Made by a program: the position numbers and the translations under genes. A DNA stretch of 64,000 nucleotides from Pseudomonas viridiflava. Lineage in GTDB: Bacteria; Pseudomonadota; Gammaproteobacteria; Pseudomonadales; Pseudomonadaceae. Every line of letters begins with the position of its first letter. The first letter of the stretch is position 1. Positions 28,384 through 37,425 of the stretch are shown piece after piece. The stretch lies in the NCBI RefSeq assembly GCF_900573885.1, contig NZ_UPSE01000161.1, positions 186,001-250,000 on the forward strand, in the 5' to 3' direction. The notes under the pieces were generated by a model. The model worked only from the letters and a program-made list of their open reading frames with translations. It ran no database searches and was not told where the DNA came from.

Positions 28384-28407
28384 AACGCGGCTTCGGCCGC
28401 GTTTTTT
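28384..28407 (+). terminator. Terminator after the DUF3237 gene
   Basis: AACGCGGC-TTCG-GCCGCGTT followed by a run of T, a classic stable UUCG tetraloop terminator that closes the NylB-like operon. Confidence 0.93.
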
Positions 28408-28431
28408 GTTTCCGTGGCTGGCGTGGCAGGG

Positions 28432-29070
28432 CTACTGCAGCTGCAGTTCCACGCCGAGCTTCTGCGACAGGCACGGCCATTTTTGCCACGCCGCATGGGT
28501 GTTGGGGCTACTGAGGCGACTGCGGTAGGCCTGCACCGATGGCTGTTCGAAAATGCTCGCTTCGAGCATGCCATCCACCGCGCGATGAACCGCTTCGTCC
28601 AGCTCATTGGCAAAGGGTTCGCCAATCAGTTGGTGGGCAACCAGATTCGCCACTGTGGTATCCAGCGGTATCAACGGCTGCCCCAAGTGAGTGATGTAGC
28701 GGTCGTTCACTTCTTCCACCAGGCGATGGGCCAGATAGGCTTCATCGAGCATGCCGTCGAGGCCTTCGTGGCCGGCCATCAGCGCGGGCGGGTGGAGGAA
28801 AAATTCCTCTGCCACTTTCAGCACCGGTTTTATCTGCCCTTCGATGCCCGCATCGCGCGCTACCTGATTGGCCGCGTCGAGAATGTCGGGCACCTGTTCG
28901 ATGTATGCCATGACGAAACGCACCAGCGTTTCCTTGCCATCGGCCTCCGGCAAGCGGATGGCGCGGTGCAGGCCTGCCATTTTTCCTTCGAGTTGTTCAG
29001 CCAGGTTGGCGGTTTCGGCTTCATGTTGATGGGCGCGTTGAATCAGCTCGCGCAGTGCGGCGGTTTTCAT
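28432..29070 (-). CDS. Conserved protein of unknown function
   Basis: 212 residues, hydrophilic and helical, no signal peptide or membrane segment: KTAALRELIQRAHQHEAETANL, EGKMAGLHRAIRLPE, then HPPALMAGHEGLDGMLDEAYLAHRLVEEVNDRY. I do not recognise a named domain. It is on the opposite strand between the NylB-like operon and the cox cluster; a similarly placed gene of unknown role precedes coxB in other pseudomonads. An 8-bp hairpin (CCCGTTCA/TGAACGGG, 29110-29130) lies in its 5' leader. It looks coding: the frame is clean and codon use matches neighbours. Confidence 0.8.
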   Translation of the reverse strand: MKTAALRELIQRAHQHEAETANLAEQLEGKMAGLHRAIRLPEADGKETLVRFVMAYIEQVPDILDAANQVARDAGIEGQIKPVLKVAEEFFLHPPALMAGHEGLDGMLDEAYLAHRLVEEVNDRYITHLGQPLIPLDTTVANLVAHQLIGEPFANELDEAVHRAVDGMLEASIFEQPSVQAYRSRLSSPNTHAAWQKWPCLSQKLGVELQLQ

Positions 29071-29488
29071 GACTGCTCCAAAACAAAGGACATGGGGTAA
29101 GTGGAAGGGCCCGTTCAGGGCATGAACGGGTCGAAGACAGACACATTAGCTGGCAGCGCGTCGGCCCTAAGACGCGATTGTCATAATTACGAAACTTTTG
29201 TGCCAGTGGCAGTTATAACGCTGGCGTTACACCTTTCTCCAGGCCAATAGAACCGCGGGCTTTAGCACAAGGGCTGGCCGCTTGCGGGGAATTTTGCATC
29301 GACGTTGCGAGGTGCAAGTCGCTGTCTATACTCCGATTCGAAAGGCTGATTCGAAACACATGACCTGATGAACCCGGACTGAGCCACGGCAAGGCGAGGG
29401 TGCGACAGCTAAGTCAGTTTTCTAGCAGACGCTCCCTTGGCCGCAGGCATAGCCGGCGGGATAACAAGAACGATAAGGGGAACCCGCA
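29071..29488. other. 418-base control region upstream of coxB
   Basis: No gene is seen. It holds the leader hairpin of the preceding minus-strand gene, AT-richer stretches near 29180-29215, the predicted cox promoter at 29305-29332 and two direct GATTCGAAA repeats (29335-29343 and 29348-29356) just after it. The predicted cox mRNA leader is about 150 bases long. Confidence 0.6.
29305..29332 (+). promoter_or_regulatory. Predicted promoter of the aa3 oxidase operon
   Basis: TTGCGA (29305-29310), 16-base spacer, TATACT (29327-29332). The -10 matches 5 of 6 bases and the C next to it would also suit RpoS, which is known to raise aa3 oxidase expression in P. aeruginosa. Confidence 0.55.
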
Positions 29489-30613
29489 ATGATGCGACAT
29501 CCACGAGTTTGGATGGGCCTCCTGCTGTGGTCGGTATTCAGTCAGGCAAACGCTGCCTGGACCATGAATATGACGCAGGGTGTAACGGCTACCAGTAACG
29601 CCGTGTTCGATCTGCACATGACCATCTTCCTGATCTGCGCCGTCATCGGCGTGCTGGTATTCGGCGCAATGTTCTGGTCGATGCTGGTTCACCGTCGCTC
29701 CACCGGCCAGGTCGCTTCCCACTTCCATGAAAGTACGACGGTCGAGATCCTCTGGACCGTGGTGCCCTTCATCATCCTTGTGGCGATGGCCGTTCCGGCA
29801 ACCAAGACCCTGATCAAGATCTACGACAGCAGCGAGTCGGAGCTGGACATTCAGGTCACCGGCTACCAGTGGAAGTGGAACTACAAATACCTGGGGCAAG
29901 AGGTCGAGTTCTTCAGCAACCTGGCCACGCCCACCGAGCAGATTCATAACCAGGCGCCCAAAGACGAGCACTACCTGCTCGAAGTGGATCAGCCTCTGGT
30001 TATTCCCGCTGAAACCAAGGTGCGCTTTCTGATCACCGCCGCCGACGTTATCCACTCATGGTGGGTGCCGGCGCTGGCGGTGAAACGCGATGCCATTCCG
30101 GGCTTCGTCAACGAAGCCTGGACCAAGGTCGACAAGCCCGGCATTTACCGCGGCCAGTGCGCCGAGCTGTGCGGCAAGGACCACGGCTTCATGCCCATCG
30201 TCGTCGAAGTGAAATCCAAAGAGGATTTCGCCAAGTGGATGGATGAGCGCAAGCAGGAAGCGCTGGCGATGAAAGAGCTCACCAGCAAGGAATGGACGCG
30301 CGAAGAACTGGTTGAACGCGGCGACAAGGTCTACCACACCACCTGCGCCTCCTGTCACCAGCCTGAAGGCCAGGGCCTGCCGCCCATGTTCCCGGCGCTC
30401 AAGGGCTCGAAGATCGCCCTCGGCCCAAAAGAGGACCACCTGCACATCGTGTTCTTCGGCAAACAGGGCACGGCCATGGCCGCGTTCGGCAAGCAATTGT
30501 CGGAAGTGGATATTGCCGCAGTGATCACCTACGAACGTAACGCATGGGGCAACAACGTCGGTGACATGGTCACCCCCAAAGACGTTCTGGCCCTGAAACA
30601 GGCGAAGGAATAG
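29489..30613 (+). CDS. coxB: Cytochrome c oxidase subunit II with fused cytochrome c domain
   Basis: 374 residues: signal peptide (FSQANAAW), two membrane helices, the CuA cupredoxin domain with ligands C224, C228, H232 and M235 (CAELCGKDHGFM), then a C-terminal cytochrome c domain with C286-x-x-C289-H290 (CASCH). This is the caa3/aa3-type subunit II that accepts electrons from cytochrome c. First gene of the oxidase operon, 10 bases ahead of coxA. The ribosome site is AAGGGG. Confidence 0.96.
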   Translation: MMRHPRVWMGLLLWSVFSQANAAWTMNMTQGVTATSNAVFDLHMTIFLICAVIGVLVFGAMFWSMLVHRRSTGQVASHFHESTTVEILWTVVPFIILVAMAVPATKTLIKIYDSSESELDIQVTGYQWKWNYKYLGQEVEFFSNLATPTEQIHNQAPKDEHYLLEVDQPLVIPAETKVRFLITAADVIHSWWVPALAVKRDAIPGFVNEAWTKVDKPGIYRGQCAELCGKDHGFMPIVVEVKSKEDFAKWMDERKQEALAMKELTSKEWTREELVERGDKVYHTTCASCHQPEGQGLPPMFPALKGSKIALGPKEDHLHIVFFGKQGTAMAAFGKQLSEVDIAAVITYERNAWGNNVGDMVTPKDVLALKQAKE

Positions 30614-30623
30614 GAGACCCATC

Positions 30624-32219
30624 ATGAGTGCAGTGATTGAGCCTGGCCATGCTGGGCACGCAGACCACGGTCACCACGGCCCCGCCAAGGGCCTGATGCG
30701 TTGGGTGCTGACCACCAACCACAAAGACATCGGCACCATGTACCTGTGGTTCAGCTTTGCCATGTTTCTGATTGGCGGCTCGTTCGCCATGGTGATTCGC
30801 GCCGAACTGTTCCAGCCGGGGCTGCAAATTGTCGAGCCGGCATTCTTTAACCAGATGACCACCATGCACGGCCTGGTAATGGTGTTTGGCGCGGTAATGC
30901 CGGCGTTCGTCGGCCTCGCCAACTGGATGATTCCGCTCATGGTCGGCGCGCCCGACATGGCCCTGCCGCGCATGAACAACTTCAGCTTCTGGCTGCTGCC
31001 GGCCGCGTTTGGTTTGCTGATCAGCACCCTGTTCAGCCCCGGTGGCGGCCCCAACTTCGGCTGGACGTTCTACGCCCCGCTGTCGACCACCTACGCGCCG
31101 GAAAGCGTGACGTTTTTCATCTTCGCCATCCACCTGATGGGCATCAGCTCGATCATGGGCGCGATCAACGTGATCGCCACCATCCTCAACCTGCGCGCCC
31201 CCGGCATGACGCTGATGAAAATGCCGCTGTTCGTCTGGACCTGGCTGATTACCGCGTTTCTGCTGATTGCGGTAATGCCGGTGCTGGCCGGCTGCGTGAC
31301 CATGATGCTGATGGACATCCACTTCGGCACCAGCTTCTTCAGTGCGGCAGGCGGTGGTGACCCGGTGCTGTTCCAGCACGTGTTCTGGTTCTTCGGCCAC
31401 CCCGAGGTGTACATCATGATTCTGCCGGCCTTCGGTGCCGTCAGCTCGATCATTCCGGCGTTCTCGCGCAAGCCGCTGTTTGGCTACACCTCAATGGTGT
31501 ACGCCACGGCCTCGATTGCCTTCCTGTCATTTATTGTCTGGGCGCACCACATGTTTGTGGTCGGCATTCCGCTGGTGGGCGAGCTGTTCTTCATGTACGC
31601 CACGCTGCTGATCGCAGTGCCCACGGGGGTGAAGGTGTTCAACTGGGTGACCACCATGTGGCAAGGCTCGCTCACGTTCGAGACGCCGATGCTGTTCGCC
31701 GTAGCCTTCGTGATTCTGTTCACCATCGGCGGTTTCTCCGGGCTGATGCTGGCCATCGCCCCGGCGGACTTCCAGTACCACGACACCTACTTTGTGGTCG
31801 CCCACTTCCATTACGTGCTGGTGCCGGGCGCAATCTTCGGCATCTTCGCGTCGGCCTATTACTGGCTGCCGAAATGGACCGGCCACATGTACGACGAAAC
31901 CCTGGGCAAGCTGCATTTCTGGCTGTCATTCGTGGGCATGAACCTGGCGTTCTTCCCGATGCACTTCGTGGGGTTGGCGGGTATGCCCCGGCGTATTCCG
32001 GACTACAACCTGCAGTTCGCCGACTTCAACATGGTGTCGTCCATCGGTGCGTTCAGCTTTGGTGCCACACAGTTCCTGTTCCTGTTCATCGTCATCAAGT
32101 GCATCCGTGGCGGCAAACCGGCGCCTGCCAAGCCGTGGGACGGTGCCGATGGGCTGGAATGGACCATTCCGTCGCCCGCGCCGTACCACACTTTCTCGAC
32201 ACCACCGCAAGTGAAGTGA
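30624..32219 (+). CDS. coxA: Cytochrome c oxidase subunit I
   Basis: 531 residues and twelve helices. Key ligands are visible: TTMHGLVMVFG (low-spin haem a His), WFFGHPEVYI (CuB His with the cross-linked Tyr), WAHHMF (the CuB His pair) and FHYVLVPG (haem His). The proton-channel Glu lies in the HPEVY segment and the D-channel residues in the N-terminal third. It is the catalytic, proton-pumping subunit of the aa3 oxidase. Confidence 0.97.
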   Translation: MSAVIEPGHAGHADHGHHGPAKGLMRWVLTTNHKDIGTMYLWFSFAMFLIGGSFAMVIRAELFQPGLQIVEPAFFNQMTTMHGLVMVFGAVMPAFVGLANWMIPLMVGAPDMALPRMNNFSFWLLPAAFGLLISTLFSPGGGPNFGWTFYAPLSTTYAPESVTFFIFAIHLMGISSIMGAINVIATILNLRAPGMTLMKMPLFVWTWLITAFLLIAVMPVLAGCVTMMLMDIHFGTSFFSAAGGGDPVLFQHVFWFFGHPEVYIMILPAFGAVSSIIPAFSRKPLFGYTSMVYATASIAFLSFIVWAHHMFVVGIPLVGELFFMYATLLIAVPTGVKVFNWVTTMWQGSLTFETPMLFAVAFVILFTIGGFSGLMLAIAPADFQYHDTYFVVAHFHYVLVPGAIFGIFASAYYWLPKWTGHMYDETLGKLHFWLSFVGMNLAFFPMHFVGLAGMPRRIPDYNLQFADFNMVSSIGAFSFGATQFLFLFIVIKCIRGGKPAPAKPWDGADGLEWTIPSPAPYHTFSTPPQVK

Positions 32220-32226
32220 GTCTGCA

Positions 32227-32772
32227 ATGAGCGAAGGCTTGCCGACCAAAACCCTGGTCACCCGCCTGATGGTGCTGGTGGTGGTGATGTTCGCCTTTGG
32301 CTTTGCCCTGGTGCCGATCTACGACGTGATGTGCAAAGCGTTCGGCATCAACGGCAAAACCTCCGGGCAGTACGCCGGTGAGCAACAGGTGGTGGATGAA
32401 AACCGGCAGGTGAAAGTGCAGTTCATGGCCACCAATTCTGCCGACATGGTCTGGGAGTTCCGGCCGGTGTCGGCCGACGTGGTGGTGCATCCGGGGGCCG
32501 TGAACGAGATGACGTTCATCGCCCGCAACCCCACCGACAAACCCATGACGGCGCAGGCCATTCCCAGTGTGTCGCCGTCCGAAGCGGCGGCGTATTTCCA
32601 CAAGACCGCCTGCTTCTGCTTCAACCAGCAAGTGCTGCAACCCGGTGAACGCGTAGAAATGAAGGTGCGCTTCATCGTCGACCGTGATCTGCCCAAGGAT
32701 GTCTACCACCTGACCCTCGGTTACACGCTGTTCGACATCACCGCCCGCCATGCGCCCGTAGCGGCCAGGTAA
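32227..32772 (+). CDS. ctaG: Cytochrome c oxidase assembly protein CtaG/Cox11
   Basis: 181 residues: one N-terminal membrane anchor (MVLVVVMFAFGFALVPIYDVMC) and a periplasmic immunoglobulin-like domain with the copper-binding ACFCFNQQ motif (CxCF). Cox11 inserts CuB into subunit I. It starts 7 bases after coxA and matches the family in length. Confidence 0.95.
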   Translation: MSEGLPTKTLVTRLMVLVVVMFAFGFALVPIYDVMCKAFGINGKTSGQYAGEQQVVDENRQVKVQFMATNSADMVWEFRPVSADVVVHPGAVNEMTFIARNPTDKPMTAQAIPSVSPSEAAAYFHKTACFCFNQQVLQPGERVEMKVRFIVDRDLPKDVYHLTLGYTLFDITARHAPVAAR

Positions 32773-32799
32773 GCGGTGTAAAACAAGGAGAACAACAAG

Positions 32800-33723
32800 A
32801 TGGCGACGCACGACGAGGCCCTGCCCAAGAGCCCCAGCACCACGTACGAGCACTACTACGTTCCGGACCAGAGCAAATGGCCGATCATTGCCACCCTCGG
32901 CATGCTCGTCACCATGTACGGCCTGGGTACGTGGTTCAACGACCTCAAGGCTGCCCGCCCGGAATCCAACGGCCCGCTGATCTTCTTCATCGGCGGGTTA
33001 ATGGTTGCCTACATGCTGTTCGGCTGGTTCAGCGCGGTCATCAAAGAGAGTCGCGCGGGGCTCTACAGTGCGCAGATGGACCGCTCGTTCCGCTGGGGCA
33101 TGAGCTGGTTCATCTTCTCGGAAGTCATGTTCTTCATCGCCTTTTTCGGCGCGCTGTTCTACGTGCGCTACTGGTCCGGCCCGTGGCTCGGCGGTGAAGG
33201 TGCCAAGGGCATCGCCAACATGCTGTGGCCGAATTTCGAGTACACCTGGCCGATGCTCAACACGCCCGATCCCAAGCTTTATCCGGCGCCTAAAGACGTG
33301 ATCGATCCGTGGCATCTGCCACTGATCAACACCATCTTGCTGATCAGCTCGAGCGTCACCGTCACCCTCGCCCACCACGCGTTACGCCATGGCAAACGCG
33401 CGGCGCTGAAGGGCTGGCTGGGGCTGACCATTTTGCTCGGCGCGTGCTTCCTGACCTTGCAGGTGATCGAGTATGTGGAGGCCTATCACGAGCTCGGGCT
33501 GACACTGGGGTCGGGCATTTACGGCGCCACGTTCTTCATGCTCACCGGCTTTCACGGTGCGCACGTCACCATCGGCACCATCATTCTGGCGGTGATGCTG
33601 TTGCGCATCATGAAAGGCCACCTGGATGAGAAACAGCACTTCGGCTTTGAAGCGGCGAGCTGGTATTGGCACTTCGTCGATGTGGTGTGGGTGGGGCTGT
33701 TTATTTTCGTGTACGTGCTCTGA
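32800..33723 (+). CDS. coxC: Cytochrome c oxidase subunit III
   Basis: 307 residues and seven helices: WGMSWFIFSEVMFFIAFFGALFY carries the conserved Glu, and FHGAHVTIGTI plus SWYWHFVDVVWVGLF are the signature C-terminal helices. Subunit III stabilises the oxidase and its proton uptake. A ribosome site (AAGGAG) lies before the ATG. Confidence 0.96.
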   Translation: MATHDEALPKSPSTTYEHYYVPDQSKWPIIATLGMLVTMYGLGTWFNDLKAARPESNGPLIFFIGGLMVAYMLFGWFSAVIKESRAGLYSAQMDRSFRWGMSWFIFSEVMFFIAFFGALFYVRYWSGPWLGGEGAKGIANMLWPNFEYTWPMLNTPDPKLYPAPKDVIDPWHLPLINTILLISSSVTVTLAHHALRHGKRAALKGWLGLTILLGACFLTLQVIEYVEAYHELGLTLGSGIYGATFFMLTGFHGAHVTIGTIILAVMLLRIMKGHLDEKQHFGFEAASWYWHFVDVVWVGLFIFVYVL

Positions 33724-33730
33724 CGCGCGT

Positions 33731-33934
33731 TTACCAGCGTGCGTGGGTAACCAGCTGGCCGCTGAAAAAGCCCCAAGTGATCAGGGCCACGGTCAACGCC
33801 GCCAACACCACCCGAACGGTGAGGGCGTTGACCACGCGGGATGACTGGCCCTGGTCTTTGACCAGAAAGAACAGGCCGCTGAACAGGCTGACGATGGTGG
33901 CCAAGAGCATGAGCACGATTGCCGCTTTGAGCAT
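33731..33934 (-). CDS. DUF2909 small twin-helix membrane protein
   Basis: 67 residues with two hydrophobic helices (AAIVLMLLATIVSLFSGLFFLV and VVLAALTVALITWGFF) joined by a charged loop. It matches DUF2909, a family seen in this position in Pseudomonas cox clusters. It is on the opposite strand, 7 bases after coxC and divergent from SURF1. Role unknown; an oxidase-associated small subunit is possible. Confidence 0.82.
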   Translation of the reverse strand: MLKAAIVLMLLATIVSLFSGLFFLVKDQGQSSRVVNALTVRVVLAALTVALITWGFFSGQLVTHARW

Positions 33935-34010
33935 GGTGTGAGTCTCGCCAATGGGGAAGGGGAATGCCGTGGAGTATAGCCAGTCACCTGCCGCTGTCCG
34001 GGCACGCCAG

Positions 34011-34742
34011 ATGAGGCGGTTTCGCCCTGGCTGGCTGCCGACGCTGGTGGTGGCGACGCTGCTGCCGGTGCTGGTGCTGCTGGGTTTCTGGCAGCTGGCC
34101 CGCGCCGAGGAAAAGCGTCACTTGCTCGCCAGTTACGAGGCCCGCCGCAGCGCTGAACCCATGGGCATTCTGGAACTGGAAACCACCCCCGATGCGGCGT
34201 ATCGCCGGGTGCGCTTGAGCGGCCATTTCGACGAGCAACACAGTGTGCTGCTCGACAACCGCACCCGCGAGGGCAAGGCCGGCGTCGAGCTGCTGCAACC
34301 TTTCTACGACCAGGCCAGTGATTTGTGGGTGCTGGTCAATCGCGGCTGGCTGCCCTGGCCGGACCGGCGCGACGCGGCGCAATTCGCCACGCCTGCGGCT
34401 GGGCAAAACCTCGACGCCTGGGTGTATGTGCCACCCGGCGAAACCTTCCAGCTGCAAGCCGATGCGCCGAGCAACCACTGGCCGTTGCTGGTCAACGCCG
34501 TGCACCCGCAAGCGCTATGGACGCAACTGGGCCGCGCCGGCCTGGCCTATGAAGTGCGGCTTGAGCCAGGCGCTGCGGCTTATCAGGCCGACTGGCCGGT
34601 GGTTGCCATGGGGGCCGAGCGGCACCAGGCGTATGCCGTGCAGTGGTTCGCGTTGGCTGCAGCGCTGCTGGTTTTATTCATCTACTTCGGCTTTCACGCA
34701 GCCGCGAGAAACGAGCCTCTACTGGGAGAACAACAACCATGA
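34011..34742 (+). CDS. SURF1-family oxidase assembly protein
   Basis: 243 residues from MRRFRPGWLPTLVVATLLPV, with an N-terminal helix (LLGFWQLARAEEK is the SURF1 signature), a periplasmic domain (VRLSGHFDEQHSVLLDNRTREGKAGVELLQPF, LVNRGWLPW) and a second helix near the C-terminus. SURF1 (Shy1) delivers haem a to subunit I. Overlaps the next gene by four bases. Start 34011 is chosen because the hydrophobic helix begins there. Confidence 0.9.
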   Translation: MRRFRPGWLPTLVVATLLPVLVLLGFWQLARAEEKRHLLASYEARRSAEPMGILELETTPDAAYRRVRLSGHFDEQHSVLLDNRTREGKAGVELLQPFYDQASDLWVLVNRGWLPWPDRRDAAQFATPAAGQNLDAWVYVPPGETFQLQADAPSNHWPLLVNAVHPQALWTQLGRAGLAYEVRLEPGAAAYQADWPVVAMGAERHQAYAVQWFALAAALLVLFIYFGFHAAARNEPLLGEQQP

Positions 34743-35320
34743 ATCCAGCCATGCCCATGCCCCATGTGCCTGCCCGCCGTCGCGGTCGCTTGCAGCTGAT
34801 TTTGTTATTGGCCCTCACCGTCGGGCCGATGGTGCTCGCCACCGCCATGTATCAGTTCCGCTTCTGGGTGCCGGAAGGGCGCAACTACAGCGGCGAGCTG
34901 ATCGGCAACGGCGTGAGCCGTACCGACCTTGGCGTGTTGGGCAGCGATGTAACCACTTGGCAAATTCTGGTCACCGCGCCGGGCACCTGCGAAGACGATT
35001 GCCGCCAGCTGGTGTACCTCGCCCGGCAACTGCAGATTGGCCTTGGCCGCGAAGCCTCTCGCGCCACCCACGGCCTGGCCACGGCCGAGCCGGTAAGCGA
35101 GGCCTACAACGCCGAACTGGCGCGTGACTACCCGCGTCTGGATCGCTACGGCCTCGACGCGCAGGCCTACGGCAAAACCAGCCCCACCACCGGCAGCGCG
35201 CCGCAGCTATGGCTGATCGACCCCCACGGCAATCTGGTGCTGCGCTACGACGCGAAGACCAAAGGCAAGGCGATTCTCAACGACCTGCGCCTGCTGCTGA
35301 AATTATCGAATATCGGTTGA
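34739..35320 (+). CDS. Membrane-anchored protein of the cox cluster (PA0111-like)
   Basis: 193 residues: a single N-terminal membrane helix (LQLILLLALTVGPMVLATAMY) and a periplasmic domain with C-E-D-D-C (APGTCEDDCRQLVYLARQL) followed by APQLWLIDPHGNLVLRYD. The spacing of the Cys pair and the DPHGNLVLRY strand resemble a thioredoxin/Sco-like fold, so a role in copper delivery or thiol handling during oxidase assembly is inferred. The ATG overlaps the SURF1 stop. Confidence 0.82.
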   Translation: MNPAMPMPHVPARRRGRLQLILLLALTVGPMVLATAMYQFRFWVPEGRNYSGELIGNGVSRTDLGVLGSDVTTWQILVTAPGTCEDDCRQLVYLARQLQIGLGREASRATHGLATAEPVSEAYNAELARDYPRLDRYGLDAQAYGKTSPTTGSAPQLWLIDPHGNLVLRYDAKTKGKAILNDLRLLLKLSNIG

Positions 35321-35347
35321 GCGATGCGCTGAGAAAAGGACGCACCC

Positions 35348-36379
35348 ATGGCCAAACCCGGATTCCGTCTCGCCCTGCTTGCCACTGTTCTGGCAGTGGT
35401 CGTAGTGCTGCTTGGCGCCTACACGCGGTTGACCCACGCCGGCCTCGGTTGCCCGGACTGGCCCGGCTGCTACGGCTTTATCAGCGTACCGGCCAGCGAA
35501 GCGCAGCTGGCCCATGCCGAAGCCAATTTCCCCCACGCCCCGGTTGAAGCGCACAAGGGCTGGAACGAGATGATCCACCGCTATTTCGCTGGCGCACTTG
35601 GCCTGGTGATTCTGGCGCTGGCGGTATTGGCCGTGCGCCGGCGCGGTGAACCGGGCCAGCCGGTGAAACTGCCGTTGCTGCTGCTTGCTGTGGTGGTCGC
35701 TCAGGCGGCGTTTGGCATGTGGACGGTCACGCTCAAGCTGTGGCCGCAAGTGGTTACCGCGCACCTGCTCGGCGGTTTCACGACGCTGGCGTTGCTGTTC
35801 TTGCTGACGCTGCGCCTGTCCGGCCGTTTGCCGAATCTGCCGGGGATCGGAAACGGAATCCGGCGTCTGGCCGCAGTGGCGTTGCTGGTGGTGATCGGGC
35901 AAGTCGCCCTTGGCGGTTGGGTGAGCTCCAACTATGCGGCGGTGGCCTGCATCGACTTGCCCACCTGCCACGGCCAGTGGTGGCCGGCCATGGACTTTGC
36001 CAACGGCTTTCACCTCAGCCAGCACATCGGCCCCAACTACCTTGGTGGCCAGCTCGACAGCGACGCCCGTACCGCCATCCATTTCACCCACCGCCTCGGT
36101 GCGCTGCTCGTCACCGTGGTGCTGCTGACACTCGCCTGGCAGCTACGGCGCAACGGTCAAGGGCGGCTCGCCGGCTTGGTGGCAGTGGCGCTGGGCGTGC
36201 AGATCAGCCTTGGCGTCAGCAACGTACTGCTGCACCTGCCGCTCGCGGTGGCGGTGGCGCACAACGCTGGCGGCGCGCTGTTGCTGCTGACGATGGTGCT
36301 CGTGAATTACCGGCTACGGGCCGTTACCAGCCCCGCCACTGCTACGGCAAAAAACCGGGCCAGCCTGTCGGCTGCCTGA
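35348..36379 (+). CDS. ctaA: Haem A synthase (CtaA/Cox15)
   Basis: 343 residues, eight helices. The haem-binding His residues sit in GAYTRLTHAGLGCPDWPGCYG, EMIHRYFAGALG, HLLGGFTTLALL, IHFTHRLGALL and AVAHNAGGALLLL. It oxidises haem O to haem A. It follows the PA0111-like gene by 27 bases and precedes cyoE by 27. Confidence 0.95.
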   Translation: MAKPGFRLALLATVLAVVVVLLGAYTRLTHAGLGCPDWPGCYGFISVPASEAQLAHAEANFPHAPVEAHKGWNEMIHRYFAGALGLVILALAVLAVRRRGEPGQPVKLPLLLLAVVVAQAAFGMWTVTLKLWPQVVTAHLLGGFTTLALLFLLTLRLSGRLPNLPGIGNGIRRLAAVALLVVIGQVALGGWVSSNYAAVACIDLPTCHGQWWPAMDFANGFHLSQHIGPNYLGGQLDSDARTAIHFTHRLGALLVTVVLLTLAWQLRRNGQGRLAGLVAVALGVQISLGVSNVLLHLPLAVAVAHNAGGALLLLTMVLVNYRLRAVTSPATATAKNRASLSAA

Positions 36380-36406
36380 CCAATAAAAACAAGAAGGAGA
36401 GACGCC

Positions 36407-37306
36407 ATGGCCACTCTACTCAGCGAAGGACACAGCCAGGCGCTGTGGCGCGACTACCTGGAGCTGACCAAGCCCAAGGTGGTGGTGCTGATGCTCATCA
36501 CCTCACTGGTCGGCATGTTCCTCGCCACACGCGCCGGGGTGCCGTGGACGGTGCTGGTGTTCGGCAATCTGGGCATCGCTCTGTGTGCCGGCGGTGCGGC
36601 GGCGGTCAACCATGTGGTGGACCGGCGCATCGATGCCGTCATGGCGCGCACGCACAAACGGCCGTTGGCCGAAGGCCGTGTTTCGCCCGTGGCGGCGCTG
36701 ACGTTTGCCATGGCGCTCTCGGTTGGCGGGCTGGTGATTCTGCTGGCCTTCACCAACGAACTGACCGCCTGGCTGACCCTCGCTTCGCTGCTCGGTTATG
36801 CCGTGCTGTACACCGGCTTTCTCAAGCGCGCCACGCCGCAGAACATCGTGATCGGCGGCCTGGCCGGCGCCGCGCCGCCGCTGCTGGGCTGGGTTGCCGT
36901 TACCGGTCACATCAGCGCCGAACCGCTGCTGCTGGTGCTGATCATCTTCGCCTGGACGCCGCCGCACTTCTGGGCCCTGGCCATCCACCGCAAAGCCGAA
37001 TACGCCAAGGCCGACATTCCCATGTTGCCGGTCACCCATGGCGAGCATTACACCAAGGTGCACATCGTGCTTTACACCCTGGCGCTGTTCGCGGTGAGCT
37101 TGATGCCTTACGTCATTCACATGAGCGGCTTGCTGTACCTGGCCTGCGCCGTGGTGCTGGGTGCGCGGTTCCTGCAATGGAGCTGGGTGCTCTACCACGA
37201 CAGCAAACCCCACGCCGCCATCAACACCTTCAAATACAGCATCTACTACCTGTTTCTGTTGTTTATCGCGTTGCTGGTGGACCACTACTTCCTGCTCGCG
37301 CGGTAA
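36407..37306 (+). CDS. cyoE: Protohaem IX farnesyltransferase (haem O synthase)
   Basis: 299 residues and about nine helices. UbiA-superfamily prenyltransferase motifs: [20 protein letters not shown] (first Asp-rich loop) and [19 protein letters not shown]. It farnesylates haem B to haem O, the substrate for CtaA. It ends 119 bases before the haem oxygenase gene, with a 7-bp G/C hairpin between. Confidence 0.95.
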   Translation: MATLLSEGHSQALWRDYLELTKPKVVVLMLITSLVGMFLATRAGVPWTVLVFGNLGIALCAGGAAAVNHVVDRRIDAVMARTHKRPLAEGRVSPVAALTFAMALSVGGLVILLAFTNELTAWLTLASLLGYAVLYTGFLKRATPQNIVIGGLAGAAPPLLGWVAVTGHISAEPLLLVLIIFAWTPPHFWALAIHRKAEYAKADIPMLPVTHGEHYTKVHIVLYTLALFAVSLMPYVIHMSGLLYLACAVVLGARFLQWSWVLYHDSKPHAAINTFKYSIYYLFLLFIALLVDHYFLLAR

Positions 37307-37331
37307 TCCGGGTGGGGTACAACGCGCCCAA

Positions 37332-37357
37332 GGGGGGGAAATATTTGCCGCCCCCCC
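37332..37357 (+). other. GGGGGGG/CCCCCCC hairpin between cyoE and hemO
   Basis: Seven G (37332-37338) and seven C (37351-37357) surround a 12-base AT-rich loop, followed by TGAGGATTTTT. It may be a leaky terminator or processing site separating the haem A genes from haem oxygenase. Homopolymer runs are slippage-prone but lie outside any gene. Confidence 0.5.
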
Positions 37358-37425
37358 TGAGGATTTTTGCGCCTGCCGCGTCTTCTTGAAGCCACGGACA
37401 CCGTGTCCACTTCGCCGAGACCGCT

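Noticed and set aside
35719-37389. 556-residue frame overlapping ctaA and cyoE
   Set aside because: Arg/Gly/Ala-rich out-of-frame reading of two clear membrane-protein genes.
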